From the NCBI GenBank assembly GCA_041656295.1, contig JBBADV010000019.1, positions 1 to 48,806 on the forward strand: a stretch of 48,806 nucleotides of DNA. Direction: 5' to 3'. Positions 29,786 through 39,300 of the stretch are shown piece by piece (within the stretch, counting starts at the first letter, position 1; the number at the start of each line of letters is the position of its first letter). The translations under genes were made by a program, and so were the position numbers. The notes below the pieces were generated by a model. That model saw only the letters and a program-made list of their open reading frames with translations. It did no database searches and was not told where the DNA came from. This stretch comes from Kiritimatiellales bacterium (GTDB lineage Bacteria > Verrucomicrobiota > Kiritimatiellia > Kiritimatiellales > Tichowtungiaceae).

Positions 29786-30211
29786 ATGAAAAAAATGATG
29801 ATGATTATAACAGCAGGTCTGGTTGCAGCCATCAGTGCGCAAGCGCAGACATTGATCAGCCGCGGAGCCATGCCGGATACAAACAACGTGGTGAATATTG
29901 AAAACACGTTTGCTGATACGGCCGTGCCAAAGCTGATCTATACAGAGCTGACCGGCACGACAACGAATGCGGTTACCATGGCGTTTATACCTGCAGTGTC
30001 AACCAATGCGGTAGATTACGGAAAGGTTTACCGGATTGGAACATTTTCGACGGTGGGCAATGCTGAGGCTCCGATTGTGTTAAACGATCCGCTGAACGTC
30101 AATTCGGCAGGATCAGTCGTGTTAAAGCGCGGTGATGTGCTGCGGCTGACGGGCGCCGGCGGGACCAACCGCACAAACGTTTATTACCGTATTATTTTCG
30201 AAGTCAAGTGA
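29786..30211 (+). CDS. Secreted protein encoded between capsid and tail genes
   Basis: This is 141 residues from the ATG at 29786 (CAGGAGAAG upstream). MKKMMMIITAGLVAAISAQA is a signal peptide with cleavage after AQA. The mature part is Thr/Asn/Val-rich and beta-like (NNVVNIENTFADTAVPKLIY, VKRGDVLRL is absent but VVLKRGDVLRLTGAGGTNRT is seen). Podovirus heads do not need secretion, so a capsid decoration role would not explain the signal. Export to the periplasm for surface change or superinfection exclusion is possible. It has its own terminator. Confidence 0.6.
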   Translation: MKKMMMIITAGLVAAISAQAQTLISRGAMPDTNNVVNIENTFADTAVPKLIYTELTGTTTNAVTMAFIPAVSTNAVDYGKVYRIGTFSTVGNAEAPIVLNDPLNVNSAGSVVLKRGDVLRLTGAGGTNRTNVYYRIIFEVK

Positions 30212-30232
30212 TCTCTGTCCTGACTCGAACCC

Positions 30233-30271
30233 GGCGGGGCGGGGGTGTGGTGCCCTCGCCCCGCATTTTTA
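30233..30271 (+). terminator. Terminator before the tail genes
   Basis: GCGGGGCGGGGG and CCCTCGCCCCGC (30234-30264) form a 12-bp stem with one G-T pair around a TGTGGTG-type loop, followed by ATTTTT. It isolates the secreted protein gene; the gp11-like SD (AAGGAGAGG) follows at once. Confidence 0.8.
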
Positions 30272-30281
30272 AGGAGAGGTT

Positions 30282-30914
30282 ATGGCATTGACGAAACCGC
30301 AGGATAAAACGGCGCTGGTGAATCTGGCACTGGCGCAGATCGGGGAAAGCCCGATTCGTAATATTGATTCTACAACCGACCCGGCGGCGGTGAATGCAAA
30401 GGCGGTGATTGATCAATGTATTCTTGAAGTGCAGGCGGATTTCTCGTGGCCTGAACTGAAAACCGCCGCGGTGATTCAGAAAGATGCAGAGTATACACCG
30501 ACAGGCAGTGATCCGTTTTCTTCGTGTTTTAAACTGCCGGCGGATTATGTGCGCCCCTGTAAGGATGTGAACGGTCTGGTGGTCACCGGCCGGGGCGGCT
30601 GTGCGCTGCGTTATTACATAAAAGGCGGGATGGTGTATGCGGACGGGGATGAGATTGTTTTGAATTATATCCGCGAGAGCGATGATCCCGGAGAGTGGAC
30701 GCCGTGGCTGGTGAAATCGGTCTATCACGCAGTGGCGATACTGCTGGCGCCGGCGCGCAATAAGAGTGCGACGTTAGTGGACCGCCTGATTCAGATTTAT
30801 GAGCAGATTGTGCGCAAACGGATGCGCCACCGCGCCTCTGCCGGGACGGTGCGCGAACGCCGGCAGCATACACCGGGCAATGGATATGACCGCGCCGGAA
30901 GGGGGTTATTCTAA
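30282..30914 (+). CDS. Tail adaptor (tail tubular protein A, T7 gp11-like)
   Basis: This is 210 residues. It forms the ring linking portal to tail nozzle. ALVNLALAQIGESPIRNID, AKAVIDQCILEVQADFSWPE and the C-terminal region after YHAVAILLAP are typical of gp11-type adaptors in podoviruses (the A-x-x-I-G-x-x-x-I..D..R..x-x-x-x-x-P-W pattern). Stop and next ATG overlap (TAATG), so it is coupled to the nozzle gene. Confidence 0.82.
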   Translation: MALTKPQDKTALVNLALAQIGESPIRNIDSTTDPAAVNAKAVIDQCILEVQADFSWPELKTAAVIQKDAEYTPTGSDPFSSCFKLPADYVRPCKDVNGLVVTGRGGCALRYYIKGGMVYADGDEIVLNYIRESDDPGEWTPWLVKSVYHAVAILLAPARNKSATLVDRLIQIYEQIVRKRMRHRASAGTVRERRQHTPGNGYDRAGRGLF

Positions 30915-33900
30915 TGGGGCAGCAGTTGCGGGCAGTGCGCCGGAGTTTTAACGGCGGGGAGATTGGAGAACAGCTTTGGCGCCGTTCAGAGCTGGATCCG
31001 TATAATAAGAGCTGTATCTCGCTGCAAAACTGTATTCCGACGCCCTACGGAACGGCGCTGATGCGTAACGGGCAGGTGATGGGCGGATATGATCCGCTTT
31101 CTTATAATCAACCTGCCGGGAGGGAGTTCCCGTTTGAGTACAGTGCAGAGGTTGCCTACCGGATTTTGCTGACTCCGGCGGGGAAGATGTATGTGTTTAA
31201 TATCGGCGATGTGTTTGTTCCTCCGGCAGCGCTGCCGGCAGATTTTGTTTTTGATAGCGGCGATGAACGCGTTCACAGCTATTCAGCCGAAGAGCTGAGG
31301 GAGATCTGGTTTTTTCAAAGCGGTGATGTGATTTTTCTGTTTCATGAACGCCACCCGACCATGCGCATTGAACGGCACGCAGACGAGGATTGGCGCATTG
31401 TTGAACATCAGTATATCGGCGGGCCGATGATGCAGGATCCGCCGGCGGGACGCTCGATTATTGAAACCTATGAGTATGCGACGGGCGGGCTGGAGTATGT
31501 ACAGCAGACGAAGACGAAATATGATCCGGAAAGCTCAACGGGAGAGTTTTCTCCAATCTATCTGGATGAGGGCGCCGACCTGCCGCCGAATCTGAATTAT
31601 ATTGAAACGCGGGTTTACGGTACTGAGTTAAAAATTACACTTGGCGCTCATAATATCGTGCGCGGCGATCAGGTGGTTATTTCCGGCATGTCCAACGGGG
31701 ATCACGACTGGGGCGGAGAGCATACCGTATTAAATACCGGGGCGGACTGGATTACAATCCCGGCAGAGCGGGAGAATATCCAGACGTTTGATGTTACTCC
31801 GGAGGTCTATCAGGAAGAGACGAAGGAAGAATGGTTTGATGATGATGAAGGCGGTTATTGGGAGAGCCATACTGACTGGGAGCAAATACAGAGTTACAGC
31901 GAAGAGATGCTGAGTTCTGCATACAATAATAACTACAGTTTAACAGGTTTGTCCGGGAATGTGACTAAAGTTGTATCTGTCGCATCCTCCCAGGAGGCCG
32001 GACATGTAAACATTGTCTTGCGCCCGCGTATTTTCGGTCAGGACGGCCCGGATTATAAGCGCGGTGATGTGGTTGTCCGGCAAAGTGAAGTGATAAAACA
32101 AATCGGGGGGTTTTCGCGTGTCTTCTGGAGAAAAGAGCAAAAAAACATCACTTCATCCATTTGGCACTATTATTATTTAAAAATCGCAGTTGGATCGCAC
32201 GGGTTTAAAGAGGGTGATGCGGTTTGGATCAGCGGGGTTGGTTCGCCGTATGACGGGACGCAAACCGTTCTGAAAATAGACGGGACTGCAATTTATATTG
32301 ATTCGCGGATGTCGCACCGGTTCCGGGCCTCCGGCGCGTTTCATGAGCGCCATTTTAACGGAGTTAAGCTGATTGATACAAACGGGTATGGGCCGGAGCC
32401 GGACATTAACGCGGCGCCCCCGGCTCTGCCGGCGCATAATGCGCAAACGAAGGTGCGGCGGTCGGCGTGGCACACGGATGATATTTTCATGAACATCCAG
32501 GATGCCACAGATTCAAATGCGCTGCCGGCGGAATCTCCCGGCGTAAATACATATTGGCGGAGTGCGCCGGTGGTCTCAGGAACGGTGATTGCAGAGACAA
32601 CGAGCGGTGTGTTTTCGGCGGCAGATACAGGGCGGTTAATTCGTGTGCTGCGTCCGGCGCCGACACTGAAAGGAATATTTACCGGACCGGATGCACAGAG
32701 TGAATATAGCGCGGCAATTCCGTGTTCCGGCGATATTACGCTGACAACCCGCGAGGGTGTCTGGGCGGGTGTAATTGTTTTGCAGGAGAGTACAGATTAC
32801 GGGGAAACATGGACGGATCGCGGGAAAATTCATGCTCTGGATGGAAATTATAACGGTACGATTACCCGGTCGGCGACATCCGTAAAAAGCATCTGGCGCG
32901 TCTGGATGAGAGAGTATGAAACCGGAAAAGTGCAAGTGGATAAAAACCCGACCGGCTGCAGGTATGTTTTAGAGCCGGTTGAAAGCCTCAGCTACGTATA
33001 CGGCACAATTCATCAGGTGATTTCTCCAATGCAAGTGACGGTTATGCTGGAGACTCCGATGACCGAAAACATAACGACAACAGAGTTTGTGCTGGGCATT
33101 ACAGGAGGAGCGCGCGGGTATCCATCGTTCGGATTTATTCATGATGAACGTCTGGTGATCGGCGGCATACCGGGGAATCCGCGTTATGTGTACTGTTCGC
33201 TGACGAATGACTGGAGACGGTTTGATTATGGCCAGCTGGCAACATCGCCATTCAGTTTTACTTTTCCGGGCAATAAAGCGGAGCTGGTGGAGTGGGGGGG
33301 TTCGCTCGGCTATATGGTGTTCGGCACGTTGTCCGGCGAGTGGTCGGTGAAACCGCGCGATGCAGCGAAAGGCTATTCGTTTGATAATTTAAAGATTGAA
33401 GAAATATCGGCGATCGGCAGCGCGGCCATCCAGCCGGTGGTTCATAAAGATACGATTTTCTTTTTCGGGAATGACCGTAAAACGATCTGGGCGATGGCGT
33501 ATGAGTATGAAAAGGACGGGCTTTATTCGAAACAGGTTGATATTCTGGCGCCCCATCTGCCGGTCGCGCCGGCGGTGATGATGTGCACTACATCAACTCC
33601 GTGGCCGGTGATCTGGGTGCTTGATGCCGCCGGCGGACTCTATTCGCTGGTCTATGACATTACCAACAACGTGATTGCCTGGTCGCGGCACACGTTCACC
33701 TATTCCGGTTTTGCGGCGGCGACGCTCCGTTCCATTATTTCTGTGAAGAAAAACGGCGTCAGCGTGCTGGGGCTTTTGCAGTCCAGCAGAAATATCGGCA
33801 ACGGCTGTTATGAAATCCGGCTGGAGGGAGATTCGCAGCTGCACAGGGATTATTTTTTCAGCGCGACCGCCCAGCCGCTGCACAGCAAAATTGCCGTGGA

Positions 33901-34198
33901 GATCCGGCCGACGTTCCTCACACAGGACGAAGAGGGATTGAACGGCGGAAGTGTTTGGAAAACTGCGGCGATGGATCTGTTTACGATTGATACAGAAAAA
34001 GTTGAAGTGTGGATTTCCGGCATGGATGAAGACGAATGGCGGCCGGTGCCCATTACCGGCAGCCGTACCCGCGCGGCACTGGAAGCCTCCTGTACAGAGG
34101 ATTTTGATCTGGTTCTTCGCAACGGGACGGAAGACCACCACTGGGAGCTGGCGGCTTTTGTGCTGAATTTTGAGCGGACAAATTCGGAGGTCGTCTGA
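30914..34198 (+). CDS. Tail nozzle (tail tubular protein B, T7 gp12-like), large form
   Basis: This is 1094 residues, longer than T7 gp12 (about 800). RRSFNGGEIGEQLWRRSELD and LQNCIPTPYGTALMRNGQVM are the N-terminal S-F-x-G-G-E..x-N-x-x-x-x-P-x-G-x-x-x-R-x-G signature. VIGGIPGNPRYVYCSLTNDW, EWGGSLGYMVFGTLSGEWSV and SAIGSAAIQPVVHKDTIFFF are the propeller repeats. The middle (about 200-520) has inserted beta domains with G-D-x-V-x-I-S-G loops that recur (DQVVISGMSNGDHDW, DAVWISGVGSPYDG), suggesting a duplicated small domain that may contact the receptor. Confidence 0.82.
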   Translation: MGQQLRAVRRSFNGGEIGEQLWRRSELDPYNKSCISLQNCIPTPYGTALMRNGQVMGGYDPLSYNQPAGREFPFEYSAEVAYRILLTPAGKMYVFNIGDVFVPPAALPADFVFDSGDERVHSYSAEELREIWFFQSGDVIFLFHERHPTMRIERHADEDWRIVEHQYIGGPMMQDPPAGRSIIETYEYATGGLEYVQQTKTKYDPESSTGEFSPIYLDEGADLPPNLNYIETRVYGTELKITLGAHNIVRGDQVVISGMSNGDHDWGGEHTVLNTGADWITIPAERENIQTFDVTPEVYQEETKEEWFDDDEGGYWESHTDWEQIQSYSEEMLSSAYNNNYSLTGLSGNVTKVVSVASSQEAGHVNIVLRPRIFGQDGPDYKRGDVVVRQSEVIKQIGGFSRVFWRKEQKNITSSIWHYYYLKIAVGSHGFKEGDAVWISGVGSPYDGTQTVLKIDGTAIYIDSRMSHRFRASGAFHERHFNGVKLIDTNGYGPEPDINAAPPALPAHNAQTKVRRSAWHTDDIFMNIQDATDSNALPAESPGVNTYWRSAPVVSGTVIAETTSGVFSAADTGRLIRVLRPAPTLKGIFTGPDAQSEYSAAIPCSGDITLTTREGVWAGVIVLQESTDYGETWTDRGKIHALDGNYNGTITRSATSVKSIWRVWMREYETGKVQVDKNPTGCRYVLEPVESLSYVYGTIHQVISPMQVTVMLETPMTENITTTEFVLGITGGARGYPSFGFIHDERLVIGGIPGNPRYVYCSLTNDWRRFDYGQLATSPFSFTFPGNKAELVEWGGSLGYMVFGTLSGEWSVKPRDAAKGYSFDNLKIEEISAIGSAAIQPVVHKDTIFFFGNDRKTIWAMAYEYEKDGLYSKQVDILAPHLPVAPAVMMCTTSTPWPVIWVLDAAGGLYSLVYDITNNVIAWSRHTFTYSGFAAATLRSIISVKKNGVSVLGLLQSSRNIGNGCYEIRLEGDSQLHRDYFFSATAQPLHSKIAVEIRPTFLTQDEEGLNGGSVWKTAAMDLFTIDTEKVEVWISGMDEDEWRPVPITGSRTRAALEASCTEDFDLVLRNGTEDHHWELAAFVLNFERTNSEVV

Positions 34199-34764
34199 TG
34201 TTTACGATGCTTTTTTTAACGATCGCTTCACTGGCGATGACCGCCTATGGCTCAATTATGCAGTCGCAAGCCGCCAAAGCACAGGCGTCGGCGCAGAAGA
34301 AAATCGGCGAATATAACGCGAAGCAGGCGCAGAAGGAAGCACAGCAGGAGCGGCTTGACCGGGATGCGGCGGAAAAAGAGGAGCGCAAAGAAAACCGCCG
34401 CCGGCTGGCATCGATTGAAAACATGTATGCCGCCTCCGGCGTTCTGATTGACGGCACGAGCGCGGTGGACGCGCTGGCGGCGCAGAGCGCGGCGGATGAG
34501 CTGAACGTGCTGAACCGCAACCGCGAGAGTGAAAACCGGGCGCGCTCGCTTGAAAGCCAGGGGAAGATCGGGCTGTGGGAATCGAACATCAAAGCGCAGT
34601 CGTACAAGATGCAGGGGCGCGCGGCGCTGGTGGACGGCGCGGCGGATGTTTTCGGGATGGCGGCGGGCGCGGCCGGAAAGATTGCGGAATCGAGAAAAGC
34701 GGCCGACGCCGGCGGCGGAAAACAGAACAACAGTTTATTCAGCGGATTATTCGGCAAAAAATAA
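34198..34764 (+). CDS. Internal virion protein, T7 gp14-like
   Basis: This is 188 residues. A hydrophobic N-terminus (MLFLTIASLAMTAYGSIMQS) is followed by a long Ala/Gln/Lys coiled coil (AKAQASAQKKIGEYNAKQAQ) and the motif MYAASGVLIDGTSAVDALAA, which is the S-G-V-x-x-x-G-S motif of gp14-type ejection proteins. The end is Gly-rich (FSGLFGKK). It would form part of the channel inserted in the outer membrane on DNA ejection. Coupled to the nozzle gene (TGATG). Confidence 0.78.
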   Translation: MFTMLFLTIASLAMTAYGSIMQSQAAKAQASAQKKIGEYNAKQAQKEAQQERLDRDAAEKEERKENRRRLASIENMYAASGVLIDGTSAVDALAAQSAADELNVLNRNRESENRARSLESQGKIGLWESNIKAQSYKMQGRAALVDGAADVFGMAAGAAGKIAESRKAADAGGGKQNNSLFSGLFGKK

Positions 34765-34772
34765 GGACCGGT

Positions 34773-36389
34773 ATGGCAGAAGCACAGTTTGATTTCAGAG
34801 TGGATACAGGGCGGGCAGATGCGCACCGGCCGCTGGCGCCGGACAGTGCGGCGCACGCCGTGGGCGCGGGCTATGCGGCATTCGGGCAGAGTATACGCCG
34901 GGCGGCACACACATTGAATGCGGTGGTTGACGCACATTTTGAAAAAAACAAACGGATTGAAATTCAAGCCGACGACGCGGCGTTCAAAGCTTTTGATCAG
35001 AAAGTGCTGACCGAGCTGAACGGCCGTGCACTGCAAACGGGCAGCCCGGAAGAGGTTGAGAAAATCTATGCCGAATATCAACCGCGCCTGCAGAAGTATA
35101 TTTCCGGCAAGGGCGAGGGCGGCGCGCCGAATATCCGGTGGAAAGATCATTACCGGCTGCTGGAGCAGAGTATGCCGGCGTTTTCGATGCAGGCGAAAAA
35201 TAATGTGATCCGCCGGACGCTGGAAATATCCACCCAGGAAACCGTAGCAAAAGAGCAAAATGCAATCACGACTGCAATGGCGGCCGGCGATTACAGCGGC
35301 GTAGAGCTTTCTACACGCAATATCGCGCAGGCGCGCGGCAAGGGGCCGGAAGAAACCAAGGCGATGGTGGCGGCGAACTTAAAGGCAACGGATAAGACGC
35401 AGGCAAATAATTTGATCGGCGCGATGAAGCAGATGCAGCCGGAGGAAGCTGATGCGGCATATGAGCAGTTTAAGAAGGATTTAGCGGGGTTTGAGCATCT
35501 GGATGAAAAAGAGAGGGGCGACTTTTTAGAGGCGGCCGGCAGGGAGCGCGCCTTTGCGCATCACCGGCATAAAGCGGAAGAGGATACCCGGCAGCGGCAG
35601 GGCGTTCAGGCGGTGAGGAGTTTTGTTGTTGAGCATCAGCGCCTGCCGACGCCGGCAGAGATTCTGACCATGGAGGGAGTGACGGATGAAATCAGGGGCA
35701 AGCTGGCGGCGCGGCGGTATGAACTGATTGCACCGGAGTTTGAAATGCAGGCGGCACAGGAGTTCAGTGCCGCGCTGGCGGCGTATGATCCGGATAATGA
35801 TCCGGACGGCTTTCAAATGCTGGAGCATTTACAGCGGCTGGATGGATTCAGCGCACCGGCGAAAAAGTGGCTGAATAAATGGATCGAACCTCGTGCAGGG
35901 CTGGACGAGAAATATAAGCGGATGCAGGATGCGGCGTCTGCGCAGTTGACTAAAATGATGGTTGATGCCAATCAGCGCGGATTCTGGAAGCCGAAAGTTC
36001 TTTCATATGGCGACGGCCATTCTAAGAATCCATTAAAAGACCCAGCCAGCGAATTTTATAACACACTGGCAACTGCTCTCGATGATCTGGATACGTTTGT
36101 TGTTAACCGTATGAAAAAAGGATCAACGCACGCTCAGGCGGTAGAGGACTTTTTTAAACAGGATTACATCAAAGACATTCAGGAAAAGAACGGTGTTAAA
36201 AATTTCATAGCAAATATGAGACAGGCTCATTCGCCGGCAGGATCGAAAACGCTGCAGGACACAATCAATAAGAGTCAGGCGGAATACTTGAAGACGAATG
36301 CACCCATTCCTCTCGGACAGAGGATGAATTCCAAAACCGGAAGAATGGAGTATTACTTTAGCGACGGAACAATCAGGGAGGCACGATAA
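34773..36389 (+). CDS. Internal virion protein, T7 gp15-like
   Basis: This is 538 residues from the ATG at 34773 (AAGGA six bases upstream); the longer open frame to 34575 is the shadow of the gp14-like gene. It is almost wholly helical and charged (KNKRIEIQADDAAFKAFDQK, KATDKTQANNLIGAMKQMQP), with the starting block GYAAFGQSIRRAAHTLNAVV typical of ejection proteins after gp14. It would build the periplasmic tunnel with the giant protein that follows. The stop overlaps the next ATG. Confidence 0.7.
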   Translation: MAEAQFDFRVDTGRADAHRPLAPDSAAHAVGAGYAAFGQSIRRAAHTLNAVVDAHFEKNKRIEIQADDAAFKAFDQKVLTELNGRALQTGSPEEVEKIYAEYQPRLQKYISGKGEGGAPNIRWKDHYRLLEQSMPAFSMQAKNNVIRRTLEISTQETVAKEQNAITTAMAAGDYSGVELSTRNIAQARGKGPEETKAMVAANLKATDKTQANNLIGAMKQMQPEEADAAYEQFKKDLAGFEHLDEKERGDFLEAAGRERAFAHHRHKAEEDTRQRQGVQAVRSFVVEHQRLPTPAEILTMEGVTDEIRGKLAARRYELIAPEFEMQAAQEFSAALAAYDPDNDPDGFQMLEHLQRLDGFSAPAKKWLNKWIEPRAGLDEKYKRMQDAASAQLTKMMVDANQRGFWKPKVLSYGDGHSKNPLKDPASEFYNTLATALDDLDTFVVNRMKKGSTHAQAVEDFFKQDYIKDIQEKNGVKNFIANMRQAHSPAGSKTLQDTINKSQAEYLKTNAPIPLGQRMNSKTGRMEYYFSDGTIREAR

Positions 36390-39300
36390 TGGGTAAGCTG
36401 CCGGAGGGGTTTGTGCCGATTGAGCTGCCGGAGGGGTTTGAGCCTATTACACCGGATCAGCATGTTTCGTTTGGCAGTGCGATGCCGCGAGATCCATTAA
36501 AACAGATATACGACTATACAAAATCCGGAAAATATATTCCTGAAAAAGAGCGCACGGCGCTTGTCCGTTCGGTTATTTCTGCGTGGGGATTTGATACCGA
36601 TGGTGTGGATTTTGATGCGCCTCCAACGCTCGTGGAGAGAGAGCCGAATCGGAATCCATCTTCTTATACCGGACTGATGGGCGGAATGTCTGTGCCGAGA
36701 CTCGTGCGTTCAACGGACGATCTCATCAAGCAGGCGCTTGGCAAACCGATGTCGATTGAAGAGGCGGAGAAAGAGATTCTGGGACGGCTGGGGCGCATTT
36801 ATGATGATACAGAACTGCAGCGAGCGCTGCGCATGCCGGTTGATAAGCTGACAGACATTGCGGTTGAAAAGGAAGATTCAAAGCGGAAGAAAGAAAACGC
36901 AAAATTATATAGCGGACTGTATGCCGGCGTGAATGCCGGTCTGCCGCCGGGCGTTACTGTTCCGGTTCCGGCGCACATGATGGAGCGGTATAAGAAAGAG
37001 TCTAAAAAGCCGGTCGATCGAGACAACCCGACAGAAACGACAGCGGCAGTTGAAACAGAATTAAATGAACGGTTTGGCCGGTCGCCGGCGGATATGATTC
37101 AGGAAGCACAGCGGGTTTTGACGCGCAAAGAGCAGGAGATATGGCTGGCGGTATTGAGTGGCGCGCGCGGAGAGGGCGAGCAGGGGGTCTCGGATGTGGT
37201 GAATGCGTATCGGGATGAGCTGCTGGCGATGTCTCCAGATGCCTACAGCTGGGGTCTTTCAATGGCGCTGGCAATGGTTCCGGAATCGGATGCCGGTTTT
37301 GTCCGGCGAATTCTTCCATCGGCAACTGCACAGATGTCGCGGCGCTGGGAAAATACATTTCGTTCGATGCGCAATCTCGGCTCTGATTTGTTTGACATCA
37401 GCACGATGGCGGCGCGGATCGGCAGAGAGCTGGAAAGCAGATTTCCGATTGAAAAACTGCTGGATGAAAATGGGGGCGTTCGTCCGGAGGTTGCAGAGGA
37501 TGCCGTTGCAGCGGTTGTGAAACTGATGCGGCGGAAAGAGGCTCCTCGCGGTGCATCGGGACAGGATTACGCTGCCCGGAAGCGCCAGACAGAACGAATG
37601 GAAAAGGATGCACGGGAGCTGCTGGAAAACTTTAGCGAAACCCTGCTGCCGGCTTATCAGCAGGCGCGGCTCGACCGGATTAAATACGGAGCTGCAGCGG
37701 TTGCGGCGCCTCAGTATAAGCGACTGAACTGGCTGGCGGAGACTACGCTGGAAGGAATCGGGACGACGGTGGATATGGTTTCGCTGGCAATGCTGGCGCA
37801 GATTCCGGTTGTCGGCGTTCCGCTGATGATGGCCAGCACATACGGATCGTTTCAGGCGGAGCTGGAGCAGCGGCTGGTTTATGACCACAAGATGAATCTT
37901 TCCGACGCGCGCCTGATTTCTGCGATTGCAGCGGTTCCGTATGCCATTTCAGAGCAGTCGGAAATATTCACATTCGGCAAGGCGCCGAATCTTGCGCGAT
38001 ATATTGGAAAAAAAAGCGCACCGAAAGAGTTTCTGTATGCGTTTGGAAATTATTACCGGCGGGCGGTATGGCCGGAGCTGCGTGAAGAGTATATTCAGGC
38101 AGGCATTGAGTTTGCGGCCATGGAGACGGCACGCCTGTTTTTTGAATCCGAAGGAATCGAGTTTACAGATAATTTGCGCGATGCGGTGATTGATGCCCGG
38201 CAGGCGACGGCGATTATGCCGTTTGTGACGGCCGCCGGCGGGTTTTCGTCCAGCATGGCACAGGCGGCGCGCGAAGGCACACTGCGGGCGTTTGTTCCAA
38301 TGGAATTTCGTGACGCCATTCATTCGATCAAGTCGCCGGCGGGAGTGTATGAGTCGGTTCAGAAAGCGCGGCGGGCGCTAAATGCGATGGATGAGCAGGG
38401 GCTTCGCACGGATCAATATCCGGACAGTATTGTGCAGCAGGTTCGTTTAATGGATATGCTCGGAATGGTGCCCGACAGCGGATCTGTGCGGTTTTCATCG
38501 CAGCAGAATGACGATGGTACATTCAGCGGGCGCTGGCACGCAACGGCGATGGGCGCGGACGGTAAGCTGCAGATTGTTGAAGGCAGCGCCGGCGAAAACT
38601 TTTCTACATCTCAGGAGGCAGTTTCCGGCGCAGAAGCGCTGTTTAAAACAATAAACCCTGAATTATACGCCAAAGCACAGGAAACGTCCAATACAAGTCC
38701 TGAGGCGATTGAAAATTCATTGAAAGAATATCTGCAGCAGCAGGGCTATGAGGATCCGGGCGGTGCGCTCGATGGAATCCGCAATCAGATGCAGTATGTT
38801 GACGCGATTATGGCACGGCAGCAGCTTGCCATTGAGGGCTATAAGCAGCAGCTCGAACATGAGCTCGCGCAGGAAGATGAGACGGATGTGTTTATCGGCC
38901 CGAAGTTTGGTTTGGTGCAGGGCGACATGGATGCCTACGGCTCGGCGCTGGGTCTGAAAACCGTGTATGTTGAAACGCAGCAGGAGGCAATCGACCAGTT
39001 CCCGGAACTCGCCAAACAGGCGAAAGGGGAAAAAATTAAAGCGGTGAATCTGGACGGCCGCACGATTGTTCTGGTGGGTGAGAATCTGGAAAACGCGCAG
39101 GATGCGCGCGAACAGTGGTGGCATGAAGCGGCCGGACACCGCGGCCTTGATTTGAACCCGAAGGCGCAGCGTTTTCTCGACAGCGTGAAAAAAGAGCTGG
39201 GGATGGATTTTATTAAAAGTCAGGTTCCGGAGTTTTACCACAATCAAACTGATTCTGAAATTGTGGCGGAATATCTGTCGCGACTGGTCGGGCTGGCGGG

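Noticed and set aside
34575..34772. Longer N-terminus of the gp15-like protein
   Set aside because: This part is the out-of-frame shadow of the gp14-like gene; the ATG at 34773 has an SD and follows the stop by eight bases.
34245..35258. Leftward ORF of 337 codons over the gp14/gp15-like genes
   Set aside because: Antisense shadow of two ejection-protein genes; Cys/Phe-rich composition unlike a real protein.
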